This document shows, piece after piece, positions 22,901 through 27,881 of a DNA stretch of 40,752 bases. This DNA is from Akkermansiaceae bacterium (GTDB lineage Bacteria; Verrucomicrobiota; Verrucomicrobiia; Verrucomicrobiales; Akkermansiaceae): the NCBI GenBank assembly GCA_903888515.1, contig CAISTY010000268.1:1-40752 (forward strand). The letters are read 5' to 3'. The position numbers and the translations under genes were made by a program. The number at the start of each line of letters is the position of its first letter. Within the stretch, counting starts at the first letter, position 1. The notes under the pieces were generated by a model. It worked only from the letters and a program-made list of their open reading frames with translations. It made no database searches and had not been told where the DNA came from.

Positions 22901-24999
22901 CGTTCACCACGCTCAGTGATAATGCGAAACTCGCGGGATTGAGTCTGAGTGCCGGGATTTTGGCACCGGAATTTGGGAAACTCACCACAAGTTATGTGGC
23001 GACCGTGCCCTTCGCCATCGACGGCGTGACGGTGACTCCCACCAAGGATCATTTTGGAGCATCGGTGCAAGTGGAAGGCGTGCCGGTTGCCAGCGGCGCG
23101 GCCAGCGGGGTGATCAGCCTGCCAGTGGGCAATACCACGATCACGACCCTGGTCACGGCGGAAGACGGCATCGCCACCATGACCTATACCATCACGGTGA
23201 CCCGCCTGCCTTTGAACTTCACCTTCCACTCCGCCGGCGACGTGCCGGTGAGCGCCGACGGGTTCGCGGCCAGCGGTATTCCGGTGGACATCATCCTGGA
23301 TTTTGCGCCAACGACGGGGACCATTCTAACCATGGTGAACAACAGCAGCCTGGGATTCATCCACGGCAGATTCAGCAACCTGACACAGGGACAACGGATC
23401 GGCCTGACATTCAATGGCAGGACTTATGCTTTTGTGGCCAACTACTTCGGCGGCACCGGCAATGATCTGGTCCTGCAATGGGCCGACACGCAAGTGATGG
23501 CATGGGGATCCAACAGTTATGGTCAGTTAGGTGACGCCTCCACGACCCGCCGTCTGCTGCCGACATCCATCAGTGACACGGGCGTGCTGGCCGGCAAGCC
23601 GATCATGGCGGTGGCCGGTGGTTATCTGCACAGTCTGACCCTGTGCTCGGACGGCACGCTGGCCGCGTGGGGCCAAAATGTCTATGGCCAGCTCGGAAAT
23701 AACAGCGCCGCGCCCAGCAGCGTGCCGGTGGCGGTGGATCGCTCCGGCGTGCTCGCAGGCAAAACCGTCATCGCCATTTCCGCCGGACCGTTCCACAGCC
23801 TGGCCCTGTGTTCGGATGGCACCGTGGCGGCCTGGGGATATAACAACTACGGACAACTCGGAACCGGCGACAAGGTGACGAGCCGGGTGCCGGTGTTGGT
23901 GAATCCGCTAGGCGCCCTCGGCGGCAAGCAGGTGGTGGCCGTGGCGGCGGCGGCATATAGCAGCTTCGCGCTGTGCGCGGACGGCACGCTCACAGCCTGG
24001 GGCTACAACGACGAGGGCGAACTGGGCGACGGCACCACGTCTAACAGTTCCGTGCCGGTGGCAGTGGACACGACCGGTGCGCTCGCCGGCAAACAGATAG
24101 CCTCCGTCACCGCCGGCCAGTATCACACGCTGGCGCTGTGCACCGACGGCACCCTGGTCGCCTGGGGATATAACAACCGCGGCCAGTTGGGGAACAACAC
24201 TACCATCACCAGCAAGGTGCCGGTAGACATCGGCTCGTTCGGAATTCTATCAGGCAAAGCCGTGGTGGCCACCCGCGCCAGCGGCGCTCACAGTCTGGCA
24301 CTTTGCAGCGATGGCACGCTGGCCGCGTGGGGATGGAACAACAAGGGCCAGTTGGGGAGAACCGGCATCACCCAAAGTCCCCTCCCCTTGGCCATCGACA
24401 CATCGGGTGTGACGGCCGTCACCAGAATCGTGCAGATCGCCGTGGGCGGAAGTCACAGCGTGGCGCTCGGTGCGGACGGCACCATGGCCGCCTGGGGGGA
24501 TAATGCCTACGGCCAGTTGGGCAATAACAGCACGACGACCAGCTTCGTGCCGGTCGCGGTGGACATGAGCGGGCTGTCCGCCGGTGCGCGCTGCATGTTT
24601 ATTGCGAGCGGCTCGGCGGCATTGCATAGTCTCCTGATTGTCGGGCTGCCATCCGTTAATACCACGTCACTTGCAGATGCATCGCAAAGCACGGCACTCA
24701 TGGACTCCGATCACGATGGTATATCCGACCTGATCGAATATGCCTTCGGCCTGCATTCCAATCCAAACGGCACGGGCCAATTGCCACAGCCCCAGAGAAT
24801 CGGCGACAATCTCGTGATGAGTTTCACCCAGCCCGCTGGAGTCACCGGCATCACCTATGGCGCGGAGTGGAGCAAGACCTTGCAACCCGGAAGCTGGACG
24901 GACGTGCCGGACACCGGCACCGGAACCGAGCATATCTTCAGCGTGCCTATGGCCACCGCCCCGCGCCTGTTCATGAGGCTTAAAGTGACAAGTCATTGA
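1918..24999 (+). CDS. Giant secreted RCC1-propeller protein (7693 aa), twelve-module architecture
   Basis: Residues 1-24 are a signal peptide (MKSLHQWLCRLLAAGF then LSALPLSA). Twelve modules follow. Each has (a) a ~95-residue beta domain with NNTG..I.GTF.NLAQGQ and VANY.GGTGNDLVL, (b) seven RCC1 blades of ~54 residues (GVLAGKT..A.AAG..HSLALC then DGTLAAWG and GQLGNN), (c) a ~100-residue fibronectin-III-like domain (TTLAAT...GATLNG, FEYGLTTAYG, GTTYHYR), and (d) a ~95-residue cadherin-like beta-sandwich ending in TYTVTVTRLP. Module 6 has no blades; module 12 lacks (c) and (d) and ends in DSDHDGISDLIEYAFGL plus a C-terminal beta-sandwich. RCC1 blades form beta-propellers, so this predicts a long extracellular filament of propellers and sandwiches. 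No catalytic motif, sortase signal or transmembrane anchor was seen. Adhesion or surface structure is inference. Start: ATG with a good signal peptide, no clear Shine-Dalgarno. Confidence 0.9.
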   Translation: MKSLHQWLCRLLAAGFLSALPLSAATVTATFTAPTTVPVTAASYTATGNTVNFTLNFAPAVGTNLTVVKNTGLGFIQGTFSNLAQGQTVTLSRSGIHYAFVANYFGGTGNDLVLQWANTRVLKWPFYATDDNSAIPYGLPLPMDMTGVLAGKTIRAMAAGDEHYLALCTDGTLAAWGTNSAGQLGNNGASSPSVPVGVDTSGVLAGKTIIAIAAGKNHSMALCSDGTLAAWGDNYPGRLGNGSTASSKVPVLVDRSGVLAGKAIIAMAAGETHSLALCSDGTVAAWGDNASGQLGDNTLTNRNVPVAVNTAGVLAGKTVTAIGVGGSYSLALCADGTLVSWGGNGNGQLGNNSKTQSSVPVLVDRTGVLAGKTVTAISTSYHNLALCSDGTLAAWGYNLYGQLGNNSTIMSDAADSSVPVLVDTSGVLAGKTITDIHARGVRSFALCSDGTLAGWGYNSDGSLGAFTKEHSSVPLAIGLGELRSGELIVDFLGGNTTSFALAASPPLPMATTLAATGMLDAAATLNGSVTANGSRTTVSFEYGLTTAYGTTISATPASTTGTSATAEQATPAGLLAGTTYHYRIVATSAGGTVTGEDMTFTTSTAATLSGLSLGGGTLSPGFSSSITGYSASVPNATTSITVTPIAAFATSTVKVNNVTVASGAASAPINLAVGNNTITLVVSAGGTNTLTYTVTVSRLPAGFTFNSATTVPVTVDAFVATGKTANCTLNFAPPVGTNLTVVNNTGYGPIQGTFDNLAQGLKVHLTYGGITYSFVANYFGGTGNDLILHWANTRLLAWGSNSDGQLGNNSTWQSTVPTPVDMTGVLAGRTITATAVGISHALVLCADGTLAAWGCNVGGQLGNNSTTDSSVPVLVDRTGVLAGRAIAAISAGYDHNLVLCADGTLVTWGYARGKVPILVDQTGVLAGKTVIAVSAGINHNSYGGYYHDLVVCSDGTVATWGGNSYGQLGNDSITNSLVPVLVNTAGVLDGKKVVAGVAATEFSLVRCEDGTLASWGTNSSGQLGNRIWDRSRVPVLVNMSGMLYGKTIIAMGAARHCLVLCSDGTLSSWGSNQYGQLGCHNDTGHAISNSYYPVLVDTSGVLAGRTVVAIAEGGNQALCADGTLVAWGYNSSGQLGNNSTSTAYEPVLVDTSALRAGERFVAGASGKLFASSLVLVAAPPPPIATTLAATAITDTGATLNGNVNANATSTTVTFEYGLTTSYGITVAATPAALSGTTATAVRATLSGLLSGTTYHYRVVAASTAGTVTGEDRTFNMSTFASLVSLSVSSGTLAPVFSSINTSYEVAVSSATGSIMVTPVAESVTSTVKVNGIAVASGATSAPITLTGINTTLNIVVTAASGASTKTYVVTVIRPPEVYLFSSSATVPVTAGDFAAAGKSADFALNFAPAVGTNLTAIKNTGSNPIQGAFGNLAQGQLVTMAYGGITYAFVANYFGGTGNDLVLQWANTRMLGWGSGASGVLGNNDGSNSLLPTAVDMTGVLAGKTIMTTATGSSHVLALCADGTLAAWGENGYGQLGDNSTTDCLVPVLVSQPGPLSHRRIVAIAAGGDHSLALYSDGTLAAWGYNNYGQLGNNSTTQTTAPVLVNKTGVLSDKTIIAIAAAGSHSLALCSDGTIAGWGYNNYGQLGNNSTTNSSVPVAVDRTGVLLGKTVTALAGGNSHSLALCSDGTIATWGYNAYGQLGNKSSTNSSVPVLVDRTGALSGKAIAAIASGASHNMGLCTDGTLVSWGYNIYGQLGNNVLTSSNVPVAINSMGVLSGKTVVAVACGSSHSLALCSDGNTATWGYNNNGQLGNSSTTNSSVPVWVNTSRLRPGERFAALKGGLAHSLALVASPPAAMATTLAATGIRDTGATLNGSVNAQALSTAVSFEYGLTTKYGTTIPATPASVTGTSNTAASATLAALPSGTTYHYRVIATSAGGTVKGEDMTFTTTNFTSLLGMSLSSGTLAPAFSNNTTNYIATVPYAVDNITVTPVVELATSTVKVNGVSVASGMPSTPLNLAVGNNVINTVVAAADGINTKTYAVTVTRLPQTFTFNSATNVPVTVNDFLATGNTATFSLNYVPTPGTNLTVVNNTGLGPIQGVFSNLAQGQAVTLTYGGVNYPFVANYFGGTGNDLVLQWGNTRLLVWGYNGSGQLGNNTTTTANSPVPVDMTGVLAGKTIISVAAGSSHCLVLCAEGTVATWGDNAYGQLGNNGAAGKVPVAVVQSGVLAGKRVIAVAAGSQHNLALCSDGTLAAWGSSSSGQLGNNTFGSSTVPVLVDRTGVLSGRTVVAISTRGDHSVVLCTDGTLAAWGANDSGQLGNNTISRSAIPVLVDQTGALAGKSISCVSAGGGQTLALCTDGALAVWGGNLGDGTFQTSSTPVWVNQSGALSGKTIAALGASAGTSLILCTDGTRVGWGFSSYGLLGSKSVSTSIAIPTLLIPEGALIGKTTAAQAAGGTHILALCTDGTLTSWGGLNNMYGQLGNNTWTDSYVPVLVNTTELRPGERITAVAAGNVHSLALVASPPPPLATTMAASGINDTGATLNASVNAQANSTAVSFEYGPTTSYGTTVAATPAVLTGTSDTAASVTLSSLPSGMTYHYRIIATNGGGTARGADMTFTTSTLASLAGMAVSSGSLTPAFSSINTSYIITVPFATTVVSVTPVVLNPGSTVTVAGIPVESGAASGPRNLTVGNNPIDVEVTAADGIITKTYTVTVTRLPQTFTFNAATNVPVTVGDFVASGNTATFALNFTPPVGTNLTVVNNTGSRAIQGAFSNLAQGQRVELTYGGVTYTFVANYGGGTGNDLVLQWASTRLLAWGYNIYGKLGNNSTTNSSLPVAVDLTGVLAGKSVMTVAAGPNHSFALCADGTLAAWGYNATTGQLGNNSTTSSSIPVLVDRSGVLAGKTVIAVAVGDHHSLALCSDGTLAAWGYNYNGQLGNNGSAFSSAKVPVLVDRTGVLSGKTVIAVAAAGAHSLALCSDGTLAAWGYNYQGQLGDNSTTDKKVPVLVDRSGVLAGKTVVGIAAGGGSAASDSAHSLALCSDGTVAAWGSNGWGQLGVASPTSGRVPVLVDRSGVLAGKTVTAIAAGYSFSMGLCSDGTMAAWGYNYYGQLGNNSTTASNLPVLVDRTGVLASKTVVSINAGNYHSLALCSDGTLAAWGYNNYGQLGNNSTTNVLVPVLVNTSTLATGDRFTAVVGGSYYSLALVASPLPPVVLPLPPVVTSLAATTVTDTGATLTASVQPNGISTAVTFEYGLTTAYGSTVTATPSPVTGTGDKTASYVLGGLVAGTTYHYRVIATSVGGTVKGADMTFITSTLATLADLTTNSGAVLPDFEMNRLGYSTTVPFSVEAITVTPTLTDASSTVKVNGVAAASGTASAPVAVVAGNTTIPVVVTSGNGANTQTYQLTVTRLPAAFAWPAASSVPVTAADFLAFGNAPPLSLGHTPQAGASLMVVNNTGSGPIRGTFDNLVQGQTVMLEYQGIIYSFVANYSGGTGNDLVLRVVAVPPPASTTTLAATGVTDVGATLHAALRPNGVSTTVSFQYGLTSAYGGSVSAASSPVTGVGEIAVQCVLDGLQPDTIYHYRVVVSNQLGSSVGEDMTFTTSTLATLADLVPGSGTLMPGFSSRISAYAVTVPFATTHLSLTPTVASAGATVTVNSVAVASGTASGPIHLAVGNTVIPVRVTSSAGGITDTYTVTVTRVPGEFAFNSATDVPVTAAGFVATGNPAVITLGFAPPVGTVLTVVNNTGIGCIRGTFDNLAQGQPVALNYNGITYQFVANYYGGTGNDLVLQWANNRLTGWGYNGSGQVGDKSQTNRAAPVAVENTGVLAGKTVLTVACGNSHSIALCADGTLAAWGRNAEGQLGNNSATLSTVPVAVDMSGDLAGKTVVAVAAGSYHSLVLCSDGTLAAWGSNTSGQLGNTGTQRSLVPVALDDLGALAGKTIVAIAAGSYHNLALCEDGTIAAWGANESGQLGNGGTVPSLVPVAVGAGSVLTGKPVVAVAAGTKHNLVLCADGTLVAWGSNTYGQLGNGNKTDSLLPVMVNTSGVLAGRTPVAVAVGQLHSMALCADGRVATWGRNSSGSLGNNTTTDSSVPVLVDSSGVLANKTITAVAAGDAQGLVLCADGTLASWGYNSIGQLGNNSTTSSSVPVAVTTTGLAGGERFVAGMTGPLATYSFGLVASPQRAGASTLAATSVSDTTATLNASLKPNGSSAAVSFEYGLTSAYGIAVAADPAAVIGSEVAAASASLGNLLMGTTYHFRVRAANGGGTTYGDDRTFTTSDLAGLSGLALGTGSLSPAFTSNVTSYIATVPFGANSITVTAQTLHATSTLQVNGVAVETGTASNPLALAVGNTGINVQVTAADGILTHTYTVTVTRLPESFVPKSFVYHAADEIPVTAAGFMASGDAPGLSLDFAPAPGTNLTVVNNTGPGMIVGTFANLAQWQKVTLSFGGADYPFVVNYYGGTGNDLVLEWANRRLLAWGANNNGNLGDGTTVSRSVPAPVLPGVLAGKTIVRVVSGGDHNLALASDGTLAAWGDNTYGQLGDNSITDRVEPVAVDISGVLAGKTIIGLAACGKHSVAVCADGSVATWGGNDKGQLGDGTTVQRLKPVLVDRSGVLADKAIIAVTGTTATQNSQHCLALCTDGTLVAWGFNTLGELGDGTNITRSSPVRVIQTGVLTGKTITAIAAGEAHSAVVCSDGTVVAWGYNVFGNLGDGTTTGRFEPVAVVGSGVLTGKTVIGLSTCSNTCLVRCSDGTLATWGYGSSSQLGNGLTTYAQTTPVLVTSTGVLTDKTPAVMASGTDHHLVGCNDGTLIAWGYNSAGQLGDNSATNRGTPVLVTSSALRTGERIAAVCAGSMHSLAWVASPPPPTLETQPATEVAGSSATLHGQVIANGTATTVTFEYGRTTAYGTSAAATPDTVTGTTPTAVSAALSGLLPGTTYHYRIVASGVGGIACGQDLAFTTGNQDGLTDIVLSSGTLAPAMSATRSAYAAAVPYASDAITVTPVATRPEATVKVNGSVVASGTASKAITLAVGSNPITIVVDAGDGVNTRTYTVTVTRVPEVLAFDSATAVPVTADCFNAAGLTATFALRYAPVPGTILTVVRTTGIDPIQGTFANLAQGQWVYLPFNGTIYQFIASYSGGTGKDLVLQWANTRLLVWGNNASGQLGDGTANNSTVPKTVDQIGALAGKTVITTACGSSHSLALCSDGTIAAWGGNSYGQLGNNSTSSSPIPVAVNISGALAGKIVTAIAAGDQHSLALCSDGTLAAWGSNGSGELGDNSTATRTMPVLVDQAGVLQGKAVVAVAAGSYYSLALCGDGTIAAWGSNSQGQLGNSITGTSLKPVMVNTTGVLTGKRVQTMAAGSRHNLALCSDGTVVSWGGNDYGQLGANSSATFERAPVLVNTAGVLAGKTVAAIATGNSHCMALCTDGTLCAWGYNDSGRLGDGTTTNRSSPITVDNTWELADKTITTITAGTSHSMALCSDGTLTAWGYNSSGQLGNNSTTSRSVPVVTNTAAIKTGEYLTMIRSGPLSSHVISLLAAPPLPVATTLAATAVNDTSATLNGRVIANGLNSSIAFEYGLTTAYGSTVSGTPASLTGMSAADAAASLTGLLAGTIYHCRVLATSATGTARGDDLTFTTTTLATLSDLAVTGATLVPGLAWDNTRYTATVPYAVDHITMTPVAAFATSSVTVNGTTVVSGTNSGSIYLTTGNNVINIVVTAADGINTQTYTVTVTRLPEVFAFNSATDVPVTASGFSVGGLTAGFALNFAPSLGTRLMVLRNTGTGIITGTFANLAQGQVVDLPYAGTVYHFVANYHGGTGNDLVLEWAATRVFGWGANFGQIGNGATVQSKVPVPGATGGALSGKTILTLAEGGGHVLALGADGSVTAWGSNSYGQLGINSTQDKLSPVTVDSTGVLTGRSVIAVAAGEIHSLALCADGTLVSWGANGNGQLGTVSTSNSLVPVAVDRSGVLAGRTVTAIAATAYSSFALCADGCVAAWGSNSSGQLGNNSTTNSQVPVLVNSSGVLACKTVVAIAAGYQHSLALCSDGTLAAWGSNNQATLGNNSPGTNSSSVPVLVDTTGVLAGKAVVAMAAGQYHNLVLCADGSIVVWGSNSHQQLGADMSNSFSLSYAFAPVSVIVRGALADKTVTAVAAGESHSLALCSDGTVATWGYNNYGQLGNDTTTNSPVPVAAVTANLLEGERFISICGSAFSSTSLAITAMPQMPRATTLAASNLGNTFATLNGSVNPDGTTANVWFEYGLTNAYGTSAAAVPAGATGSGTTAVSAGLTGLTPGTLYHYRIRGTTPAGVFVGTDMTFTSGTDATLAGLTLSDGNLYPAFAGGISRYAATVPFTTTGIAVTPVCANSLATVLVNGSAVASGAASGVIPLAVGNTQVTLAVSAPDGSDTYSYALVVTRLPEVLGFDAADDVPVVADAFTASGQTAIFGLRFAPPAGTNLTVIRNTGVDLIGGTFSNLAQNQIVALEYNGISYNFVANYYGGSGNDLVLQWANSRLIGWGYNANGELGNGLTNACLVPSAAGIGGALIGKKVTSTAVGSGASFALCTDGTLTAWGINGSDGQLGNNSTSACPVPITVDQSGVLAGKTVIAMGTGVKFNFALCSDGTLAAWGANSYGQLGDGSTTKRLVPVTVQMSGALANKRITTVAGGESHTLALCADGTLAAWGYNANGRLGNASTITSPVPVAVDTSGALAGKTVMAIAVGQAHNLALCADGTLVAWGDNASGQLGINGTTASLVPVLVDTSGALGGKTVTAIAAGNFHSLALCSDGTVVTWGSNNYGQLGNNSVVNSLVPVAVATTGVLAGKTVSAIQGGTYHSLALCLDGTVAAWGSNSSGQLGNNSTVNSSVPVATTLVPLVSGERMMSLTTSNAGSQNLTIVASPLQSATSQSATAITGLSATLHGSVNANKNAVTVSFEYGLDETYGSAAAASPASASGNKTVNVSAGINGLTPGTLYHYRTVATSYGGVVRGADMTFTTLSDNAKLAGLSLSAGILAPEFGKLTTSYVATVPFAIDGVTVTPTKDHFGASVQVEGVPVASGAASGVISLPVGNTTITTLVTAEDGIATMTYTITVTRLPLNFTFHSAGDVPVSADGFAASGIPVDIILDFAPTTGTILTMVNNSSLGFIHGRFSNLTQGQRIGLTFNGRTYAFVANYFGGTGNDLVLQWADTQVMAWGSNSYGQLGDASTTRRLLPTSISDTGVLAGKPIMAVAGGYLHSLTLCSDGTLAAWGQNVYGQLGNNSAAPSSVPVAVDRSGVLAGKTVIAISAGPFHSLALCSDGTVAAWGYNNYGQLGTGDKVTSRVPVLVNPLGALGGKQVVAVAAAAYSSFALCADGTLTAWGYNDEGELGDGTTSNSSVPVAVDTTGALAGKQIASVTAGQYHTLALCTDGTLVAWGYNNRGQLGNNTTITSKVPVDIGSFGILSGKAVVATRASGAHSLALCSDGTLAAWGWNNKGQLGRTGITQSPLPLAIDTSGVTAVTRIVQIAVGGSHSVALGADGTMAAWGDNAYGQLGNNSTTTSFVPVAVDMSGLSAGARCMFIASGSAALHSLLIVGLPSVNTTSLADASQSTALMDSDHDGISDLIEYAFGLHSNPNGTGQLPQPQRIGDNLVMSFTQPAGVTGITYGAEWSKTLQPGSWTDVPDTGTGTEHIFSVPMATAPRLFMRLKVTSH
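1981..24640 (+). repeat. Twelve-copy ~2-kb coding super-repeat
   Basis: Diverged tandem modules inside the giant gene. The first domain of each module begins near 1981, 4018, 6045, 8066, 10081, 12153, 13024, 15052, 17104, 19137, 21182 and 23214. The spacing is about 2.02-2.07 kb throughout, except 0.87 kb between 12153 and 13024, where the propeller is absent. Copies are clearly homologous but not identical at DNA level, so an assembly collapse of exact repeats is not obvious. Blade blocks lie at about 2270-3425, 4290-5450, 6320-7475, 8335-9488, 10355-11545, 13300-14455, 15340-16510, 17375-18540, 19405-20585, 21450-22620 and 23490-24640. Confidence 0.9.
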
Positions 25000-25093
25000 A
25001 TCAAGAAGCGCAACCGGAGTCGTCGGATCCATCACTTCTATCACCTAACAGCCAAATGTTCTGCCCGGAATGAAAAAGGGAAACCACACCACC

Positions 25094-27850
25094 ATGAAAA
25101 CACCGCATGTCATCCAACCTGTCAGAAATCATCTCGCACGCCTCGCAGTCATGGCGTGCGTGGTGATGTGCCATCCGGCGGCGCGGGCCGTCGATATGGA
25201 GTGGGTCGCGGTGGGTGATGAGGGCAACACCGGCGACGTATCGGTTGACGGGGGGGGGTATCCGGGCGGGTTGGGAAATGTCATCTACGGTTACAGCATT
25301 GGCAGGCACGAGGTGACCAATGACCAGTATGCGGAGTTCCTCAATGCGATTGATCCGCAGGGAGCCAACCCGAACGGCATCTACAACAGCAACATGGGCG
25401 GCGACGCACGGGGCGGCATCACATTCACCGCCGGCAATCCCGGCGGTTCTAAGTACACCGTCAAGACCAACATGGGCAACAAGCCCGTGAACTATGTTTC
25501 GTGGTACGACGCCCTGCGTTTCGCCAACTGGATGCACAATGGCAAGGGTGTGGGAAGCACCGAGGACGGGGCGTATCTCATGTCGGCGGGGTCCGGGGTG
25601 GTCCGGAAAGCTGGCGCACTGGTGTTTCTGCCAACCACGGACGAGTGGCACAAGGCGGCGTATTACAAGGGCGGCGGCACCAATGCGGGTTACTGGGAGT
25701 ACGCCACGCAGTCAAACGCCGTCCCTGCGGCAGTCACGGCGGATGCCAGTGGCAACGGCAGCGCAGGACCAAGCGGCAATTCCGCCAATTGGAAACAGGC
25801 GGCGGACTGGAACGCCCAGAACGGCAACGTCACGTCGGTGGGTACCAACGGGGGTGCCGGTTACTACGGCACGCGTGACCAGAACGGCAACGTGTGGGAG
25901 TGGCAACAGGACGCGCCCTCATGGAATGCGAGTCGGCGGGCGTATCAGGGCGGCATGTGGTCGGAAACCGGCAATATCGTCAAGTTCGTCGAGGGCTCCG
26001 CTCCGGAAACCGAGGAGAGCCTGATCGGCTTCCGCGTGGCGACAAGTGTGATTGCTCCGGTCGACTTCACCATCATGGCGAGCGCCGGACCGGGTGGCTC
26101 CATCACCCCGTCCGGAGCGGTGCAGGTGGTGCTAGGTGCCAACCGGGAATTCACCATCACGGCGAATGCCGGGTATGTGATCGACAAGGTGCTGGTGGAT
26201 GGGGTGAACAACCCCGCCGCGGTGGCGTCTGGAAAATACACCTTCACCAACGTCAACGCCGGCGGCCATGCCATCGCCGCCACTTTCGTTGTTGCTCCGG
26301 GTCACTTCACCATCACGGCGAGCGCCGGACCTCATGGCTCCATAAGCCCGTCCGGAGCGGTGCCGGTGGCGCAAGGCGCCAGCCGTGAGTTCATCATCAC
26401 GGCCGATTCCTGGTACGTGATCGACAAGGTGCTGGTGGATGGCGTGAACAACCCCGCCGCAGTGGCGTCGGGAAGATACACGTTCACCAACGTCAACGCC
26501 AACGGCCATACCATCGCCGCCACCTTCGCGGAAGTGCCTGCGGACGGAGATGTGAATCTGCGGTTTTTCCCGCTCACTGCCGGCCAGCGAGGCACGGTCA
26601 CCTGTCTGGATAATCCCTCGATCAGTTATGATATTTACCTGCCGTCAAACTATGCCATCAGTGCTGCGCCGTTGCCTATTCTTTATACATTCACCACCGG
26701 CGGCGGCGGACTGGTGGGAGATTTTCAAGCTGTTTGTTCCAATTTGCAAATCATCACGGTTGGCTTCTTCCATGAAAATGGCGCCAGTTGGGACTACATC
26801 CTGCAGGATATTCACGCCGTAACGCGCGATATCCGCCAGCGGGTGGTATTTGACCCGACTGCGGAAATGGCCTCGGGGTTATCCGGCGGCGGGTGGGCCT
26901 CTTACGCGTTCAGCCGCTTCCGTCCCCAACATGTGGCGGGAGTAATACCCATGGGTGCCTGGATGGGGGTCGAGCTTCTGACCGGAGAGTATATATCACC
27001 GCGTTACCAGATATCAGACCGGGTGCCGGCCCATTTGCTGGTCGCGCGAACCACCGGTACCACCGATTGGGGCGCGGATTACTACCTTCTCTCCGACAAA
27101 AGCTTTCTGACATCCTGTGGTGCGGCCGTCAATGACTGGAGATTCACGGGCGACCATGAGGTTGCGCCGGACAACGTGAAAACCGCCGCCCTCACCTGGA
27201 TCTTGAACAACCGGATTATGGCCGGGACGAATGACCGCGCCGACGCCCTAACGCAAGCTAACAACTGGCGGGCGCGGATCAGCGCGGGCGAGCGGCAGGA
27301 CGTCCTGCGCGAAGCCGTTTATGTTCTCATGGAGCTGCCCCGGAGTTGGATTGCCTATCAGGCGCAACTGATTCTGGACCAACTGATGGGCGACACCACC
27401 TTCCATGCGCTGGATGTCGAGGATCTCGCACAAGGCGATTTTGCCTACAACCACTTCTATTTTACCGCCCGTGGGGCAGCATTGAACGGCGACTTGCAGA
27501 CCTACCATGGTGCCATGAAAGCGCTCACCGGCATCTGGGGCGTCAACGAAAGATGGCCCGGTGGAATTTACTCGCTGTTGCAGCAGTATAGCTACCCCAC
27601 TCCGGTTCTAACGATTTCCAATGATGCCGGCCAACTGGATCTAACACTTTGCAAACACACCCCGGGTCTGACATACACGCTGCAATCGAGCCCGGACCTA
27701 CGCAGTGGCACATGGCAGAACTCATCCCATGCAACCGCTGAAACGAACACCATCTGGTCCGCCGGGTTTGCCGTGCCGACGGGATCGCAGCGTGGATTTT
27801 TCCGCATCTTCACCACGCCGACGCCCACCACCGCTCCGGCCTGGCCGTGA
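25094..27850 (+). CDS. Secreted chimera: degenerate FGE/SUMF fold + repeat pair + alpha/beta hydrolase
   Basis: The ATG at 25094 gives a clean signal peptide (MKTPHVIQPVRNHLARLAVM through PAARA); an upstream in-frame ATG at 25070 would add eight residues. Order: residues ~33-320 formylglycine-generating-enzyme-like fold (IGRHEVTNDQYAEFLNA, PVNYVSWYDALRFANWM, FLPTTDEWHKAAYY, NGNVWEW, GFRVA). Then two ~78-residue repeats (FTI.ASAGP.GSI.PSGAV...IAATF) of the bacterial extracellular type. Then a hydrolase region with nucleophile elbow GLSGGGW (Ser597) and a likely catalytic His688 in TGDHE. A helical stretch follows, then a beta-sandwich starting YTLQSSPDLRSGTW. The catalytic Cys pair of true FGEs is absent (WEWQQD, GGMWSETG), so the first domain is probably structural or ligand-binding. 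The hydrolase resembles PHB-depolymerase/feruloyl-esterase-type enzymes; the substrate is unknown. Confidence 0.8.
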   Translation: MKTPHVIQPVRNHLARLAVMACVVMCHPAARAVDMEWVAVGDEGNTGDVSVDGGGYPGGLGNVIYGYSIGRHEVTNDQYAEFLNAIDPQGANPNGIYNSNMGGDARGGITFTAGNPGGSKYTVKTNMGNKPVNYVSWYDALRFANWMHNGKGVGSTEDGAYLMSAGSGVVRKAGALVFLPTTDEWHKAAYYKGGGTNAGYWEYATQSNAVPAAVTADASGNGSAGPSGNSANWKQAADWNAQNGNVTSVGTNGGAGYYGTRDQNGNVWEWQQDAPSWNASRRAYQGGMWSETGNIVKFVEGSAPETEESLIGFRVATSVIAPVDFTIMASAGPGGSITPSGAVQVVLGANREFTITANAGYVIDKVLVDGVNNPAAVASGKYTFTNVNAGGHAIAATFVVAPGHFTITASAGPHGSISPSGAVPVAQGASREFIITADSWYVIDKVLVDGVNNPAAVASGRYTFTNVNANGHTIAATFAEVPADGDVNLRFFPLTAGQRGTVTCLDNPSISYDIYLPSNYAISAAPLPILYTFTTGGGGLVGDFQAVCSNLQIITVGFFHENGASWDYILQDIHAVTRDIRQRVVFDPTAEMASGLSGGGWASYAFSRFRPQHVAGVIPMGAWMGVELLTGEYISPRYQISDRVPAHLLVARTTGTTDWGADYYLLSDKSFLTSCGAAVNDWRFTGDHEVAPDNVKTAALTWILNNRIMAGTNDRADALTQANNWRARISAGERQDVLREAVYVLMELPRSWIAYQAQLILDQLMGDTTFHALDVEDLAQGDFAYNHFYFTARGAALNGDLQTYHGAMKALTGIWGVNERWPGGIYSLLQQYSYPTPVLTISNDAGQLDLTLCKHTPGLTYTLQSSPDLRSGTWQNSSHATAETNTIWSAGFAVPTGSQRGFFRIFTTPTPTTAPAWP

Positions 27851-27881
27851 GGACGGATGGTTTCATCTTTGAAAAACTCCA

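Noticed and set aside
1918..24999. attC-like TTAGGC/CTAAC cores inside the giant gene
   Set aside because: They encode the repeated QLGN and LT/AN residues and have no paired arms.
25494..26024. Overlapping plus-strand frame inside the FGE/hydrolase gene
   Set aside because: Arg/Thr/Pro-rich frame-shift shadow of a clear domain.
25200..26050. Active formylglycine-generating enzyme
   Set aside because: The catalytic cysteine motif after the NVWEW region is absent.
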